The notes under the pieces were generated by a model. That model searched no databases, had not been told where the DNA came from, and saw only the letters and a list, made by a program, of their open reading frames with translations. The translations under genes were made by a program, and so were the position numbers. This document shows positions 47,958 through 57,527 of a stretch of DNA of 64,000 nucleotides, one piece after another (the stretch's first letter is position 1; each line of letters begins with the position of its first letter). The DNA is from Geobacillus proteiniphilus. Its GTDB lineage: Bacteria; Bacillota; Bacilli; Bacillales; Anoxybacillaceae. The stretch is taken from positions 1 through 64,000 of the forward strand of contig NZ_MQMG01000012.1 of assembly GCF_001908025.1 (NCBI RefSeq), in the 5' to 3' direction.

Positions 47958-48713
47958 TCATTGCTCTTTTGCAAAAAAGCGGCGCAGTTTCCAAAGCGCT
48001 TTCGCATGAATTTGCGAAATTCTTGATGTCGACAAATGCAAAAGGCTCCCGATTTCTGTAAACGTCAGCTCCTCTTTGTAAAACAAACTGATGACGAGCT
48101 GTTCTTTTTCATTCAGCTGTCCGATGGCTTCAGCCAGCTTTTCGATCATTTCCTGCTTGACGATTTGCTCCTCGGGAAGCGGAGCGCGGTCGTCGCGAAC
48201 CGCCAACAGTCCTTCGTCTTCGTCGACGGTCGTCTGCCCGAGCGGCAGCCAATGGGAAAAAAACGTTTCACTCGCCGCCGCCTGCACTTCCTCTTCTGTC
48301 ATCCCGAGCTCAGCGGCGATCTCTTTCGCCGTCACCGATCGCATATGCCGCTGTTCGAGCCGCTCGATAGCTTCCTCAATTTTTTTTGCCTTATCGCGCA
48401 TGCTGCGCGGCAGCCAGTCTTCTTTGCGCAAGCCGTCTAAGATGGCGCCGCGGATGCGGAACGAGGCGTACGTGTCGAACTTCAAATCACGCGATGGATC
48501 AAATTTTTCCAACGCATCGTATAAGCCGACGAGTCCAAGGCTGACGAGCTCGTCTTTCGGCACGGAGCTCGGCAGCGTCGCCGAAAGCCGCTGCACGTGG
48601 TAGAAAACAAGCGGCATATAGCGCTGCACCAGCTCCTCGGCCGCGTGGCGGTCACGGCCGTTGATCCATTCATCCCAGTATTTCCGTTCTTCGCCTTTTA
48701 GCGCGCTTCCCAT
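47958..48713 (-). CDS. sigD: RNA polymerase sigma factor SigD (flagellar sigma)
   Basis: 251 aa sigma-28 class factor. Region 2 contains LGLVGLYDALEKFDPSRDL and FDTYASFRIRGAILDGLR; region 4 ends FTEIGSLLHLSTSRISQIHAKAL. Drives late flagellar, chemotaxis and autolysin genes. Two adjacent ATGs (48716, 48713) follow AAGGGGG; the second has better spacing. Follows cheD in the standard operon order. Confidence 0.95.
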   Translation of the reverse strand: MGSALKGEERKYWDEWINGRDRHAAEELVQRYMPLVFYHVQRLSATLPSSVPKDELVSLGLVGLYDALEKFDPSRDLKFDTYASFRIRGAILDGLRKEDWLPRSMRDKAKKIEEAIERLEQRHMRSVTAKEIAAELGMTEEEVQAAASETFFSHWLPLGQTTVDEDEGLLAVRDDRAPLPEEQIVKQEMIEKLAEAIGQLNEKEQLVISLFYKEELTFTEIGSLLHLSTSRISQIHAKALWKLRRFFAKEQ

Positions 48714-48751
48714 CATTCTCCCCCTTGCCTTGCGGAAACGGCGCATCCCGG

Positions 48752-49249
48752 TCATATTTCCTTTATTTCTTGAGCGGCGGTGCGGATGGAGAGCACGCCC
48801 GTCTGCGGATTAAATTCGATCGTGCGGCCGCTATGGCCCCCGACATCTTCGGCGACGACCGGAATGTGAAGCCGCTCGAGCTGCTTTTTCACTTCCTCCA
48901 CATTGCGCGCGCCGATGCGCATCATATCGCCGCCAGCTGTCGAAAACGAAAACATTTGCGCCCCGCCGGCCAGCTTCGCTTTCAGCATCCCTTTCCGCCC
49001 GCCGGCGGCAATGACGAGCTGAGCGAGCGCCTCGACCGCCGTATCAGCGTATTTGGCCGCATTGATGACTCCGCCGCGCGCCATCGAGGAATGCGGAAGC
49101 ATGACATGCGCCATGCCGGCAACCGCCTTGCCTGCATCGTAAATGACGACACCGACGCACGACCCGAGTCCGCATGTGCGGATGACATTCGGCGCTATGA
49201 CGACCTCCATTTCCGCAATGCCGATTTTGACAGCCTGCGCTGTGCTCAT
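48752..49249 (-). CDS. cheD: chemoreceptor glutamine deamidase CheD
   Basis: 165 aa. The catalytic cysteine is in [12 protein letters not shown] and the histidine in [10 protein letters not shown]. Deamidates receptors and stimulates CheC; in bacilli it forms a complex with CheC and takes part in adaptation. Overlaps cheC by 4 bp. Confidence 0.96.
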   Translation of the reverse strand: MSTAQAVKIGIAEMEVVIAPNVIRTCGLGSCVGVVIYDAGKAVAGMAHVMLPHSSMARGGVINAAKYADTAVEALAQLVIAAGGRKGMLKAKLAGGAQMFSFSTAGGDMMRIGARNVEEVKKQLERLHIPVVAEDVGGHSGRTIEFNPQTGVLSIRTAAQEIKEI

Positions 49250-49878
49250 AGACCATCCACACCTAGCGCTCGAAAGATGGTGGAAAACGACTCGGGGTCA
49301 GGTAGAAGAAAGAAATGGCCGTTGATGCTTTCATCCGGGCGCCGTTCATCGTAAATGGCTGTGTCGATCAAAATGGCGTAATCGCCAACACGCGACAGCT
49401 CAAGCAATCCGAACGACAGCACAGCCCCGATCATGTCGATGGCCAATGCCGGCACGGACGGGTGCAAGTTGAGCCGCGTAAAGTCAGCCAATGCCGACAA
49501 ATACGAGCCGGCTAAAATATTGCCGAGCTCCTGAAGCGCCGAGCAGCCAAGCTCATGGGCTTCTCCTTGAAACGAAAATGAGTCATCGCCAATCATCCGG
49601 CGGACAAACCGTTCAGCCTGTTCAGGCGGCAGCACGAAAAACATGTTTCCCGGCGCTTCTCCTTCGATGCGCAAATAGACGCACGCCACTACTTGTTCCG
49701 GTCCACCGATTGATTCCATCATTTCGGCAAACGTCGCAATTTGAACGCGCGGCACCGCCATTTCAATTTTTTTGTTTAGCAACGTCGACAAAGCCGTCGC
49801 CGCGTTGCCGGCGCCAATGTTGCCGATTTCGCGCAAAATGTCAATATGCATCCCCGTCAAGTTGCGAATATCGTCCAA
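49246..49878 (-). CDS. cheC: CheY-P phosphatase CheC
   Basis: 210 aa from the TTG at 49878, 8 nt after AGAGGAG; the open frame runs on upstream through cheW but that part is a shadow. Two phosphatase sites are visible, [15 protein letters not shown] and [16 protein letters not shown], as in two-site CheC. Binds CheD and contributes to adaptation in Bacillus. Confidence 0.93.
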   Translation of the reverse strand: MDDIRNLTGMHIDILREIGNIGAGNAATALSTLLNKKIEMAVPRVQIATFAEMMESIGGPEQVVACVYLRIEGEAPGNMFFVLPPEQAERFVRRMIGDDSFSFQGEAHELGCSALQELGNILAGSYLSALADFTRLNLHPSVPALAIDMIGAVLSFGLLELSRVGDYAILIDTAIYDERRPDESINGHFFLLPDPESFSTIFRALGVDGL

Positions 49879-49900
49879 TGTCAACGCTCCTCTCCACGGG

Positions 49901-50338
49901 TTATCGGTCGAGCACTTTCGCCAAATCGAGCAAAATGAGGAGCCGATTCTCCACTTTCGCCACGCCGTCGATGTAACTTGCCTCAACGGAGCCAATTGCC
50001 TCTGGCGGCGGTTCGATGCTTTCCGCCGGCAGATCAAGGACATCATTCGCGGCATCGACGATGAGCCCGACTTCCATATCCTCAAGAGCAACGATAATGA
50101 TCCGCGTCTGCTCCCCATATGGTTCGGGGGCAAACCCGAACCGCTCGCGCAAATCGATGATCGGCGTCACAACACCGCGCAAGTTGATGACCCCTTTTAC
50201 ATAATGGGCCGTCCCCGGCACGCGCGTGATCGGCTGCATTTTCTCGATTGAACGGACATGCTGCACCGCCAGAGCATATTCTTCTTCTTTCAGGCGAAAC
50301 GCAATCACTTTCCAGTCTGCTTGCACGCTGGCCGTCAT
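49901..50338 (-). CDS. cheW: chemotaxis coupling protein CheW
   Basis: 145 aa from the ATG at 50338 (SD GGGGGAGG). GVINLRGVVTPIIDLRERF is the family hallmark. Links receptors to CheA. The upstream open frame beginning at 50419 is spurious. Confidence 0.96.
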   Translation of the reverse strand: MTASVQADWKVIAFRLKEEEYALAVQHVRSIEKMQPITRVPGTAHYVKGVINLRGVVTPIIDLRERFGFAPEPYGEQTRIIIVALEDMEVGLIVDAANDVLDLPAESIEPPPEAIGSVEASYIDGVAKVENRLLILLDLAKVLDR

Positions 50339-50422
50339 CCAATCCTCCCCCTTTTTTTCGACATGCCACTGAAAACGGCAGATCAACGCCATAGGCGCCC
50401 CCCGCACCGACGCGGCCATCTC

Positions 50423-52423
50423 CTACTTCACGAGCGCGTTGCAGTCGATAATCAGCGCCACTCGGCCGTCTCCTAAAATCGTCGCCCCCGAGATGGCAAA
50501 AACCGAAGATAAATAGTTTCCTAGCGATTTCAACACAACTTCTTGCTGCCCGATAAACGAGTCGACCGCCAGCGCCGCCAGTTTTTCCCCTTTCCGGACG
50601 ATCACGACCGCCACCGCATCTTCGTCATCGGCCGCTCCAGGAACAGCGAAGACGTCTTTCAGGCGGACGAGCGGCACGATTTTGCCGCGAAAATCGATGA
50701 CCGGCTGGTTGTGGGCGGAAAAAATCTCTTCCTTTTTCACCAGCGCCGTCTCAATGATCGATGACAGCGGAATCGCGTACGTTTCCTCGGCGATTTGAAC
50801 GAGCAACACAGAAATGATCGACAATGTGAGCGGCAGCTGAATCGAAAAGAGCGACCCTTTTCCAGGCTGCGAATCGACCGAAACGGTGCCGCCGAGCGAC
50901 TCAATCGTGCTTTTGACGACATCCAAACCGACGCCGCGGCCGGAAATGTCAGAAACTTGCTCAGCGGTCGAAAAGCCGGGAGCGAAAATAAGCTCGTAAA
51001 TTTGCTGATCGTTCAAATGCTCCGCCGCCTGCGGCGAGACAATGCCGCGGCTTTTCGCCTTTTGCAGCACCTTCTCCCGGGAAATGCCGGCGCCGTCATC
51101 CTCGATTTCAATAAAGACATGGTTGCCGCTATGGTACGCTCGCAATTGAACAGTCCCTTCTTCCGGCTTTCCGCGCGCCGCCCGGACGTCCGGCGCTTCG
51201 ATGCCGTGGTCGAGCGCATTGCGGATCAAATGGACAAGCGGGTCGCCAATTTCATCGATCACCGTCCGGTCAAGCTCCGTATCCGCGCCGATGATGTCAA
51301 GGCGCACCTTTTTGCCGAGCTCGCGGGCGAGCTGGCGCACCATGCGCGGGAAGCGGTTGAACACCGTTTCGACCGGCACCATGCGCATATTTAAAATGAT
51401 CGTCTGCAAATCGCTCGAGATGCGAGACATCCGCTCGACCGTTTCCGTCAATTCGGCATGGTTCAGCTCGCGGGAAATTTGCTCAAGCCGACCGCGGTCG
51501 ACAACCAATTCTTCAAATAAGTTCATCAACCGATCGAGCCGTTCAATGTTGACGCGGATCGTTTTCGTCGCCTGTTTCGCTGTTTGTTTTTCCGGCGCCT
51601 CTGCTTCGGCCTGAACGGCCGCCGCCTGCTCCATAGCGGCCGGTTGTTGGGGCGCAGCCGCTTTCTCGCTTTCTGCCGACGGTTCGCCGATCGATAGCAT
51701 AGACACCTTGACCTCATCAATTTCCGAAATGCCCATCAGCCGCTTTTGCAACTCATCGGCTGGCGCTTTGGATACGACCGTAACGAGAAACTCCCGGTCA
51801 AACTGTTCTTCCTCCAGCATCTCGACCGGCGGCGTTGCTTTCACAATTTCTCCGACTTCATTCAGCTGTTCAAACACCATATAGACGCGCGCCGCTTTCA
51901 ACAAGCAATCATCGCGAAGCCGAACACGGATTTCGTAGACGGAAAATCCCTGCTCCTTCGCCTGCTCGAGCACGTGGTATTCAAATTCTCCATACGCATG
52001 TTCAAGGGGCGGTTCTTCCCTTGCTGCCTGCTTGTTCGGCATTTCCCCTTGCTCGATTCGTTTCAGCTGTTCGACTGTTCCCCTTACATCGCGCGTTCCG
52101 TCGCCGCCTGCAGCGATGGAGCTGATCATCGCCTCCAAATGGTCGACGGCCTCAAAAATGACGTCAAGCAATTCCGGGGTAACGGAAAGCCGCCGATTGC
52201 GGATGCCATCGAGCACGTTTTCCATTTGGTGCGTCAAATTGGCCAAATCTTCAAATCCCATCGTGGCGGACATGCCTTTCAACGTATGGGCCGAACGGAA
52301 AATATCGTTCACCACAGACATGTCCTCCGGAGTTTTTTCAAGTTCCAACAGCCGCTCGTTGATCGCCTGCAAATGTTCTTTGCTTTCATCAATAAACAAA
52401 TCCAAATATTGGCTCATGTCCAT
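50423..52423 (-). CDS. cheA: chemotaxis histidine kinase CheA
   Basis: 666 aa. P1 Hpt domain with phosphorylated H46 in FRSAHTLKGMSATMGF; a P2-like CheY/CheB-binding region (about 150-255); a Gln/Ala linker; P3 dimerisation; P4 kinase with HLIRNALDHGIE, IEDDGAGIS and GRGVGLDVVKSTIE; P5 CheW-like domain. The ATG at 52423 follows AGGGGG. Two-component kinase that controls flagellar rotation. Confidence 0.97.
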   Translation of the reverse strand: MDMSQYLDLFIDESKEHLQAINERLLELEKTPEDMSVVNDIFRSAHTLKGMSATMGFEDLANLTHQMENVLDGIRNRRLSVTPELLDVIFEAVDHLEAMISSIAAGGDGTRDVRGTVEQLKRIEQGEMPNKQAAREEPPLEHAYGEFEYHVLEQAKEQGFSVYEIRVRLRDDCLLKAARVYMVFEQLNEVGEIVKATPPVEMLEEEQFDREFLVTVVSKAPADELQKRLMGISEIDEVKVSMLSIGEPSAESEKAAAPQQPAAMEQAAAVQAEAEAPEKQTAKQATKTIRVNIERLDRLMNLFEELVVDRGRLEQISRELNHAELTETVERMSRISSDLQTIILNMRMVPVETVFNRFPRMVRQLARELGKKVRLDIIGADTELDRTVIDEIGDPLVHLIRNALDHGIEAPDVRAARGKPEEGTVQLRAYHSGNHVFIEIEDDGAGISREKVLQKAKSRGIVSPQAAEHLNDQQIYELIFAPGFSTAEQVSDISGRGVGLDVVKSTIESLGGTVSVDSQPGKGSLFSIQLPLTLSIISVLLVQIAEETYAIPLSSIIETALVKKEEIFSAHNQPVIDFRGKIVPLVRLKDVFAVPGAADDEDAVAVVIVRKGEKLAALAVDSFIGQQEVVLKSLGNYLSSVFAISGATILGDGRVALIIDCNALVK

Positions 52424-52435
52424 GCCGTTTCCCCC

Positions 52436-53485
52436 TTACTCCCCGATCGATTGGACGATGGCGGCGGCGATGCTGTCAAGCGGAGCGATGACATCAACGA
52501 CGCCAGCCTCGATCGCCGCCCTTGGCATCCCAAAGACAACGGCTGTCTCGCGCGCTTCCGCGATCGCTTTTGCGTTCCCGCTTTCTTTCAGCTTTTTCAA
52601 CCCCGCCGTTCCGTCGCTTCCCATCCCGGTCATGATCACCGCGATTTTCCGACAGCGGCGAATGGCAGCGAGCGACTCGAACAACACGTCAACAGCCGGA
52701 CGATGGCCGGCGCGCGGCGGCGATTCGTCGAAGCGGGCTTTCAGCGCGCCGCCTTCTTCGCGAACGATGAGATGGACGCCGCCTGGCGCGATATAGGCGG
52801 TGCCATTCCGCAGCACTTCTCCGTCTTCCGCCTCCTTGACCGTGATCGCGGCGAGCGCATCAAGCCGGTTGGCGAGCGATGTCGTAAATCCTTTTGGCAT
52901 ATGCTGGACAACGACGACCGGAGCGGCTAGATCGGGCGGAAGCTGCGTCAGCACCGTCTCGAGCGCGCGCGGGCCGCCGGTGGAAGTGCCGACAGCGACG
53001 ATGGCCTGTTGCGGCCGCGCCGCCGCTTTGAACGGTGGGCGCCAAGGCGGACGTTGGCGGCGCGGGGCAGTCAAGGCGGCCACGTTCGCTTCGCTCGCGT
53101 GCAACACTTTGCCAATCAGCTCGTCCTTCACTTTGTACAAATCAAGCGAAATCGGTCCGGACGGCTTGGCGACAAAGTCGACCGCCCCGTACTGCATGGC
53201 GGCGATCGTGTTTTCCGCCCCTTCGGTCGTCGTGCTTGACACCATGACGACCGGCACGGGATGGTCCCGCATGATGCGCTGCAACGTTTCGAGTCCGTTC
53301 ATGACCGGCATTTCCACATCAAGCGTCACAACATCCGGCCTTAGGGCGGCGATTTTGTCGAGCGCCTCCCGGCCGTTGCGAGCTGTTCCGATGACTTCGA
53401 GGCGCGGATGTTCGGACAAAAAATCACTGATCCATTTGCGCATAAACGCCGAGTCATCGACGACAAGCACCTTGATCGTCTTCAT
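52436..53485 (-). CDS. cheB: chemotaxis methylesterase CheB
   Basis: 349 aa. N-terminal receiver (VVDDSAFMRKW, phosphoacceptor in TLDVEMPVMNG), Arg/Pro linker (about 138-158), C-terminal esterase with the Ser in GTSTGG, His in QHMPKGFT and Asp in GMGSDG. Removes receptor methyl groups and deamidates glutamines. Immediately upstream of cheA. Confidence 0.97.
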   Translation of the reverse strand: MKTIKVLVVDDSAFMRKWISDFLSEHPRLEVIGTARNGREALDKIAALRPDVVTLDVEMPVMNGLETLQRIMRDHPVPVVMVSSTTTEGAENTIAAMQYGAVDFVAKPSGPISLDLYKVKDELIGKVLHASEANVAALTAPRRQRPPWRPPFKAAARPQQAIVAVGTSTGGPRALETVLTQLPPDLAAPVVVVQHMPKGFTTSLANRLDALAAITVKEAEDGEVLRNGTAYIAPGGVHLIVREEGGALKARFDESPPRAGHRPAVDVLFESLAAIRRCRKIAVIMTGMGSDGTAGLKKLKESGNAKAIAEARETAVVFGMPRAAIEAGVVDVIAPLDSIAAAIVQSIGE

Positions 53486-53494
53486 TTTCCGTCT

Positions 53495-54361
53495 CTACCT
53501 TTCTAGCAAAAGTTGACGCAGCTTCGCAAAAAAGCGGGGAGCCCGCTCCGGCTCTTTTTCTCCTCCCGCCGCATAGCGGCATGCCATTTGACGCACTGCC
53601 CGGCTCGCCTTCGCCGCCGGATCAAAGAGAACAAACGGCGTTTGCCGGACGACACAGCGCGCGACAGTCCGGTCTTCAGGAACGACGCCAAGCAAGGCGA
53701 TGTCTTTATGGAAAAACCGGCTGGCGGCATGCTGCAGGCGCGAAAAGACGCCATATCCTTCCCGCTCGCTGCCGGCGCGGTTGACGATGACGGAAAACGG
53801 CGCCTCGCTGCCGGCGGTGTGCATATATTTCATCATGGCGTACGCATCCGTCATCGCGGTCGGCTCCGGCGTCGTGACAATAAACACATCGTCGACGGAC
53901 TTTAAAAAATACAATCGTTCTTCTGAGGCACCCGCCCCCATATCGAAAATGAGATAATCATATCGCGACGCCACCGTCTGCAGCTCGGCCAACAAATAGT
54001 CGATAGCGGATCGATCGACACTCAACCATTGCGCGGCGCCCGTCCCCCCAGCAATATACGATAGATGCTCCGGTCCGCTTTTTACCAGCTCTGCGAGCGG
54101 CAACCGCGCGGAAAACCAATCCGAAAGCGTCAATGGCGACGACTGGCCGAGCAAAATGTCGATGTTGCCCATGCCGATGTCCATATCAAGCAGCAAGACG
54201 CGAAACCCGAGTTTCGAGAGCGACAGCGAAAAATTGAGCGAAAGGTTTGACTTGCCGACTCCGCCTTTCCCGCTCGTCACCGCGATGGTCCGCGGCCCCG
54301 CCGCCGGCGTCAGCCGGCGGCCCAGCTCATAGCGCAGCCGTTCTGCTTGATCGCTCACCAT
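53495..54361 (-). CDS. flhG: flagellar number regulator FlhG (MinD-like ATPase)
   Basis: 288 aa. Deviant Walker A TSGKGGVGKSNLSLN near residue 30, switch DMDIGMGNIDILLG. Partner of FlhF; together they set flagellar number and position. Overlaps flhF by 7 bp. Confidence 0.93.
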   Translation of the reverse strand: MVSDQAERLRYELGRRLTPAAGPRTIAVTSGKGGVGKSNLSLNFSLSLSKLGFRVLLLDMDIGMGNIDILLGQSSPLTLSDWFSARLPLAELVKSGPEHLSYIAGGTGAAQWLSVDRSAIDYLLAELQTVASRYDYLIFDMGAGASEERLYFLKSVDDVFIVTTPEPTAMTDAYAMMKYMHTAGSEAPFSVIVNRAGSEREGYGVFSRLQHAASRFFHKDIALLGVVPEDRTVARCVVRQTPFVLFDPAAKASRAVRQMACRYAAGGEKEPERAPRFFAKLRQLLLER

Positions 54362-55467
54362 CGCTCCGCCCCAAACAGCAGATGAACGAGCCGGTCTGCG
54401 GACGCTTCCACCATGTCGTCCGGCACATTTTGCCCGTTCGTGAAATAGGCGGCGGCAAGCCGGCTGTCAAGCAACACATTGACGATCGTTCCAAACGAGT
54501 CCGTCTCATCGAGCTTCGTCACGATCAGCCGATCGATCGGCAGGCGGGAAAAGTGGTTGTAAATGGTTTTCATATCGTCATACTTTCCGGTGGCGGCGAA
54601 TACAAGAAACGTTTCCGTTTCGCTGTCAAACTCGAGCGTTTGCTGCAGTTCATCCACGTATTGCGGGTTGCGGAAGTTGCGGCCAGCCGTATCGACGAAC
54701 ACGAGATCGCAGCCGGCCAATTTCCGCTTCGCCGTCCGAAAATCGTCGGCATTGTAGCATACTTCCAACGGAGCGTGCAAAATGTCGGCATACGTCTTCA
54801 GTTGGTCGATGGCGGCGATCCGATACGTGTCGGCCGTGATGAACCCGACTTTTTTTCCTTGCTCGAGGACGGCGCGCCCCGCCATTTTGGCGAGCGTTGT
54901 CGTTTTTCCGACCCCGGTCGGGCCAAGCAAAATCATATACTTTTTTTGCTCCGCTGTTTTGACAAACGGAAGCGTCGACAATAGATCGCGCACCGCTTCT
55001 TTCGTCCAGGCGGAGACCGCAGCGGGCGACCGGCCGTCTTTGTCGGCATACCACCGTTCAAGCAGGCGATCCATCACTTGGCGGACGTACACATCCGCCA
55101 TCCCTTGCCGAACGAGGCGCCGTTCCGCTTCCGCAAGCGGCGGAGGATATAGCAGCGAAGACGAGCGGGCGTTGAACTGACGGATGAGCGCCTTGACTTC
55201 CTCGATCTCACGGGCAAGCGAGCCGTCTTCCTCCCGCTCGGCCGCCGGCAAAGGGGCAAAGGACGCGGCGGCATCCGGCTGGCGCAGCGGCAGTGGATCC
55301 GGATCGACGCCAGCCAACACTTCGATCTTTTTTTTCGCAAACAGACCGAAAAATCCGCCGGTCTGCACGACTTTCGAGTGCAAAATGACGGCGTCGCGGC
55401 CAAGTTCAGCGCGAACCATTTTCATCGCTTCGTTCATGGACGGGGCGACAAATTTTTTCACTTTCAT
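54355..55467 (-). CDS. flhF: flagellar SRP-like GTPase FlhF
   Basis: 370 aa. Basic N-terminal domain, then NG GTPase: GPTGVGKTTTLAKMAGRA, DTAGRNFRNPQ, TKLDETDSFG. Promotes assembly of flagella; activated to hydrolyse GTP by FlhG (family knowledge). Overlaps the flhA stop by 4 bp. Confidence 0.95.
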   Translation of the reverse strand: MKVKKFVAPSMNEAMKMVRAELGRDAVILHSKVVQTGGFFGLFAKKKIEVLAGVDPDPLPLRQPDAAASFAPLPAAEREEDGSLAREIEEVKALIRQFNARSSSLLYPPPLAEAERRLVRQGMADVYVRQVMDRLLERWYADKDGRSPAAVSAWTKEAVRDLLSTLPFVKTAEQKKYMILLGPTGVGKTTTLAKMAGRAVLEQGKKVGFITADTYRIAAIDQLKTYADILHAPLEVCYNADDFRTAKRKLAGCDLVFVDTAGRNFRNPQYVDELQQTLEFDSETETFLVFAATGKYDDMKTIYNHFSRLPIDRLIVTKLDETDSFGTIVNVLLDSRLAAAYFTNGQNVPDDMVEASADRLVHLLFGAERW

Positions 55468-57509
55468 TCGATTTCCACCATCCCCACGCTTTGAACTTCG
55501 ACATCCGCTTCAAGCTCGTTGTACGACAGCACCGGAACAGTCGGAAAATGGCGCTCGGTCAGCTGGCGGACGTACATGCGCACCGCCGGGGAGCAGAGCA
55601 AAATCGGCGTCTGGCCGGCGAACGGATAGCGTTCAAGCGCCGCGGCGACCGCTTCCACAAACGCCTGCGCCCGCGCCGGCTCGAGCGCCAAATAGCGGCC
55701 ATGCTCTGTTTGCTGCACGGCGTCGGCGATCGTTTTTTCCGCCCTGCCCGACAGCGTAATGACGCGCAGCGGCTCGCCCGGCACGGCGTACTGCGAGGTG
55801 ATTTGCCGAGCCAACGCTTGGCGGACGTATTCCGTCAACAAATCGGTGTCGCTGGTCAGGCGGGCAAAATCGGCAAGCGCCTCAAAAATGAGCGGCAAGT
55901 TGCGGATCGACACTTTCTCTTTCAGCAGCTTGGCGAGCACTTTTTGCACGTCGCCGACAGACAGCGGATTCGGCGTCACATCGTCGACAAGCACCGGATA
56001 CGATTCTTTTAAATGATCGATCAGCTGCTTCGTTTCCTGGCGCCCCAGCAGTTCGTGGGCATGGGCTTTCAGCACCTCCGTCAAGTGTGTCGAGACGACC
56101 GATGGCGGGTCGACGACCGTATAGCCAAGCATTTCCGCCCGGTCTTTTACGGTCTCGGAAATCCATTTCGCCGGCAGACCAAACGCCGGCTCGATGGTGT
56201 CAATGCCATCAATCGAATCGTCGTCAACTCCGGGGCTCATCGCCAAATAATGGTCAAGCAGCAACTCGCCGCGCGCCACTTCCTCGCCTTTCACTTTGAT
56301 CCGGTATTCATTCGGCTGCAGCTGAATGTTGTCGCGGATGCGCACAACCGGGATGACGATGCCGAGCTCGAGCGCGAGCTGACGACGGATCATGACGATC
56401 CGGTCAAGCAAATCGCCGCCTTGATTGGCGTCAGCGAGCGGAATGAGCGCATAGCCGAACTCAAATTCAATCGGATCGATATGCAACAGTTGGATGACGC
56501 TTTCCGGGCTTTTCAATTCGTCGGCGGCTGCCATCTCCTCTTCCGGGCCGGCCAATGCCGCTTCTTCTTGCTTTTGCCGCTCGATAAATCGGTAGCCGCC
56601 AAGCGCCAGCAGCCCCGCAATCGGCATCGTCAACAAGTCGTTGATCGGCGTAAACAAGCCGAGCAGGAAAATCGTTCCTGCCGTGACGTACAACATTTTC
56701 GGAAAGGCGAACAGCTGGCGCATAATATCGCCGCTCAAGTTGCTGTCGGACGCCGCCCGGGTGACGATGATGCCGGTCGCCGTGGAAATCAACAGCGCCG
56801 GAATTTGGCTGACGATTCCGTCGCCGACCGTCAAAAGCGTATAGCGCTTCGCCGCCTCAGCCATGTCCATTCCTTGCTCGATGACGCCGATCACCATGCC
56901 AAACAGCATGTTGATGACGACGATAATGATGCTGGCGATGGCGTCGCCTTTCACGAACTTGCTCGCTCCATCCATCGCGCCGTAAAAGTCCGCTTCTTGG
57001 GCGATTTTTTCCCGCCGCTGCCGGGCTTCTTGCTCCGAAATCATGCCGGCATTTAAATCGGCGTCAATGCTCATCTGTTTGCCGGGCATCGCATCGAGCG
57101 TAAAGCGGGCCGCCACTTCAGAGACGCGCTCCGCCCCTTTGGTGATGACAACAAACTGGATGATGACCAAAATCAAAAACACGACAAACCCAACGACGAC
57201 ATCACCGCCAACGACGAACGTTCCGAACGTTTCAACGACGCCGCCGGCCTCCCCTTTGCTTAAAATCGAGCGGGTGGTTGACACATTCAGCCCGAGCCGA
57301 AACAACGTCAGCACTAAAAGCAATGACGGAAAAATGGAAAACTCAAGCGGCTCTTTCGTGTTCATCGCCGTCAGCAATACAAGCAAGGCAAGGGAAATAT
57401 TGATGATGATCAATACGCTCAACAGCCATGTCGGCAGCGGGATGACGAGCATGGCGACGATGAGCACGACAAGAAACAATACGGATAAATCTTTGATTTG
57501 CGCTTGCAT
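55464..57509 (-). CDS. flhA: flagellar export gate protein FlhA
   Basis: 681 aa with eight transmembrane segments in the N-terminal half, the cytoplasmic FHIPEP loop region (PGKQMSIDADLNAGM) and a large C-terminal cytoplasmic domain docking chaperone-cargo complexes. Part of the fT3SS. The ATG at 57509 follows AAGGAG. Confidence 0.97.
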   Translation of the reverse strand: MQAQIKDLSVLFLVVLIVAMLVIPLPTWLLSVLIIINISLALLVLLTAMNTKEPLEFSIFPSLLLVLTLFRLGLNVSTTRSILSKGEAGGVVETFGTFVVGGDVVVGFVVFLILVIIQFVVITKGAERVSEVAARFTLDAMPGKQMSIDADLNAGMISEQEARQRREKIAQEADFYGAMDGASKFVKGDAIASIIIVVINMLFGMVIGVIEQGMDMAEAAKRYTLLTVGDGIVSQIPALLISTATGIIVTRAASDSNLSGDIMRQLFAFPKMLYVTAGTIFLLGLFTPINDLLTMPIAGLLALGGYRFIERQKQEEAALAGPEEEMAAADELKSPESVIQLLHIDPIEFEFGYALIPLADANQGGDLLDRIVMIRRQLALELGIVIPVVRIRDNIQLQPNEYRIKVKGEEVARGELLLDHYLAMSPGVDDDSIDGIDTIEPAFGLPAKWISETVKDRAEMLGYTVVDPPSVVSTHLTEVLKAHAHELLGRQETKQLIDHLKESYPVLVDDVTPNPLSVGDVQKVLAKLLKEKVSIRNLPLIFEALADFARLTSDTDLLTEYVRQALARQITSQYAVPGEPLRVITLSGRAEKTIADAVQQTEHGRYLALEPARAQAFVEAVAAALERYPFAGQTPILLCSPAVRMYVRQLTERHFPTVPVLSYNELEADVEVQSVGMVEIE

Positions 57510-57527
57510 TGTTTTCTCTCCTTGTTG

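Noticed and set aside
51746-52930. Long plus-strand open frame antisense to cheA/cheB
   Set aside because: It is the reverse reading of well-conserved genes; GC-rich third positions on the minus strand keep antisense frames open. No ribosome site or recognisable domain. The same applies to long plus-strand frames opposite pnp, flhA, polC and fliM.
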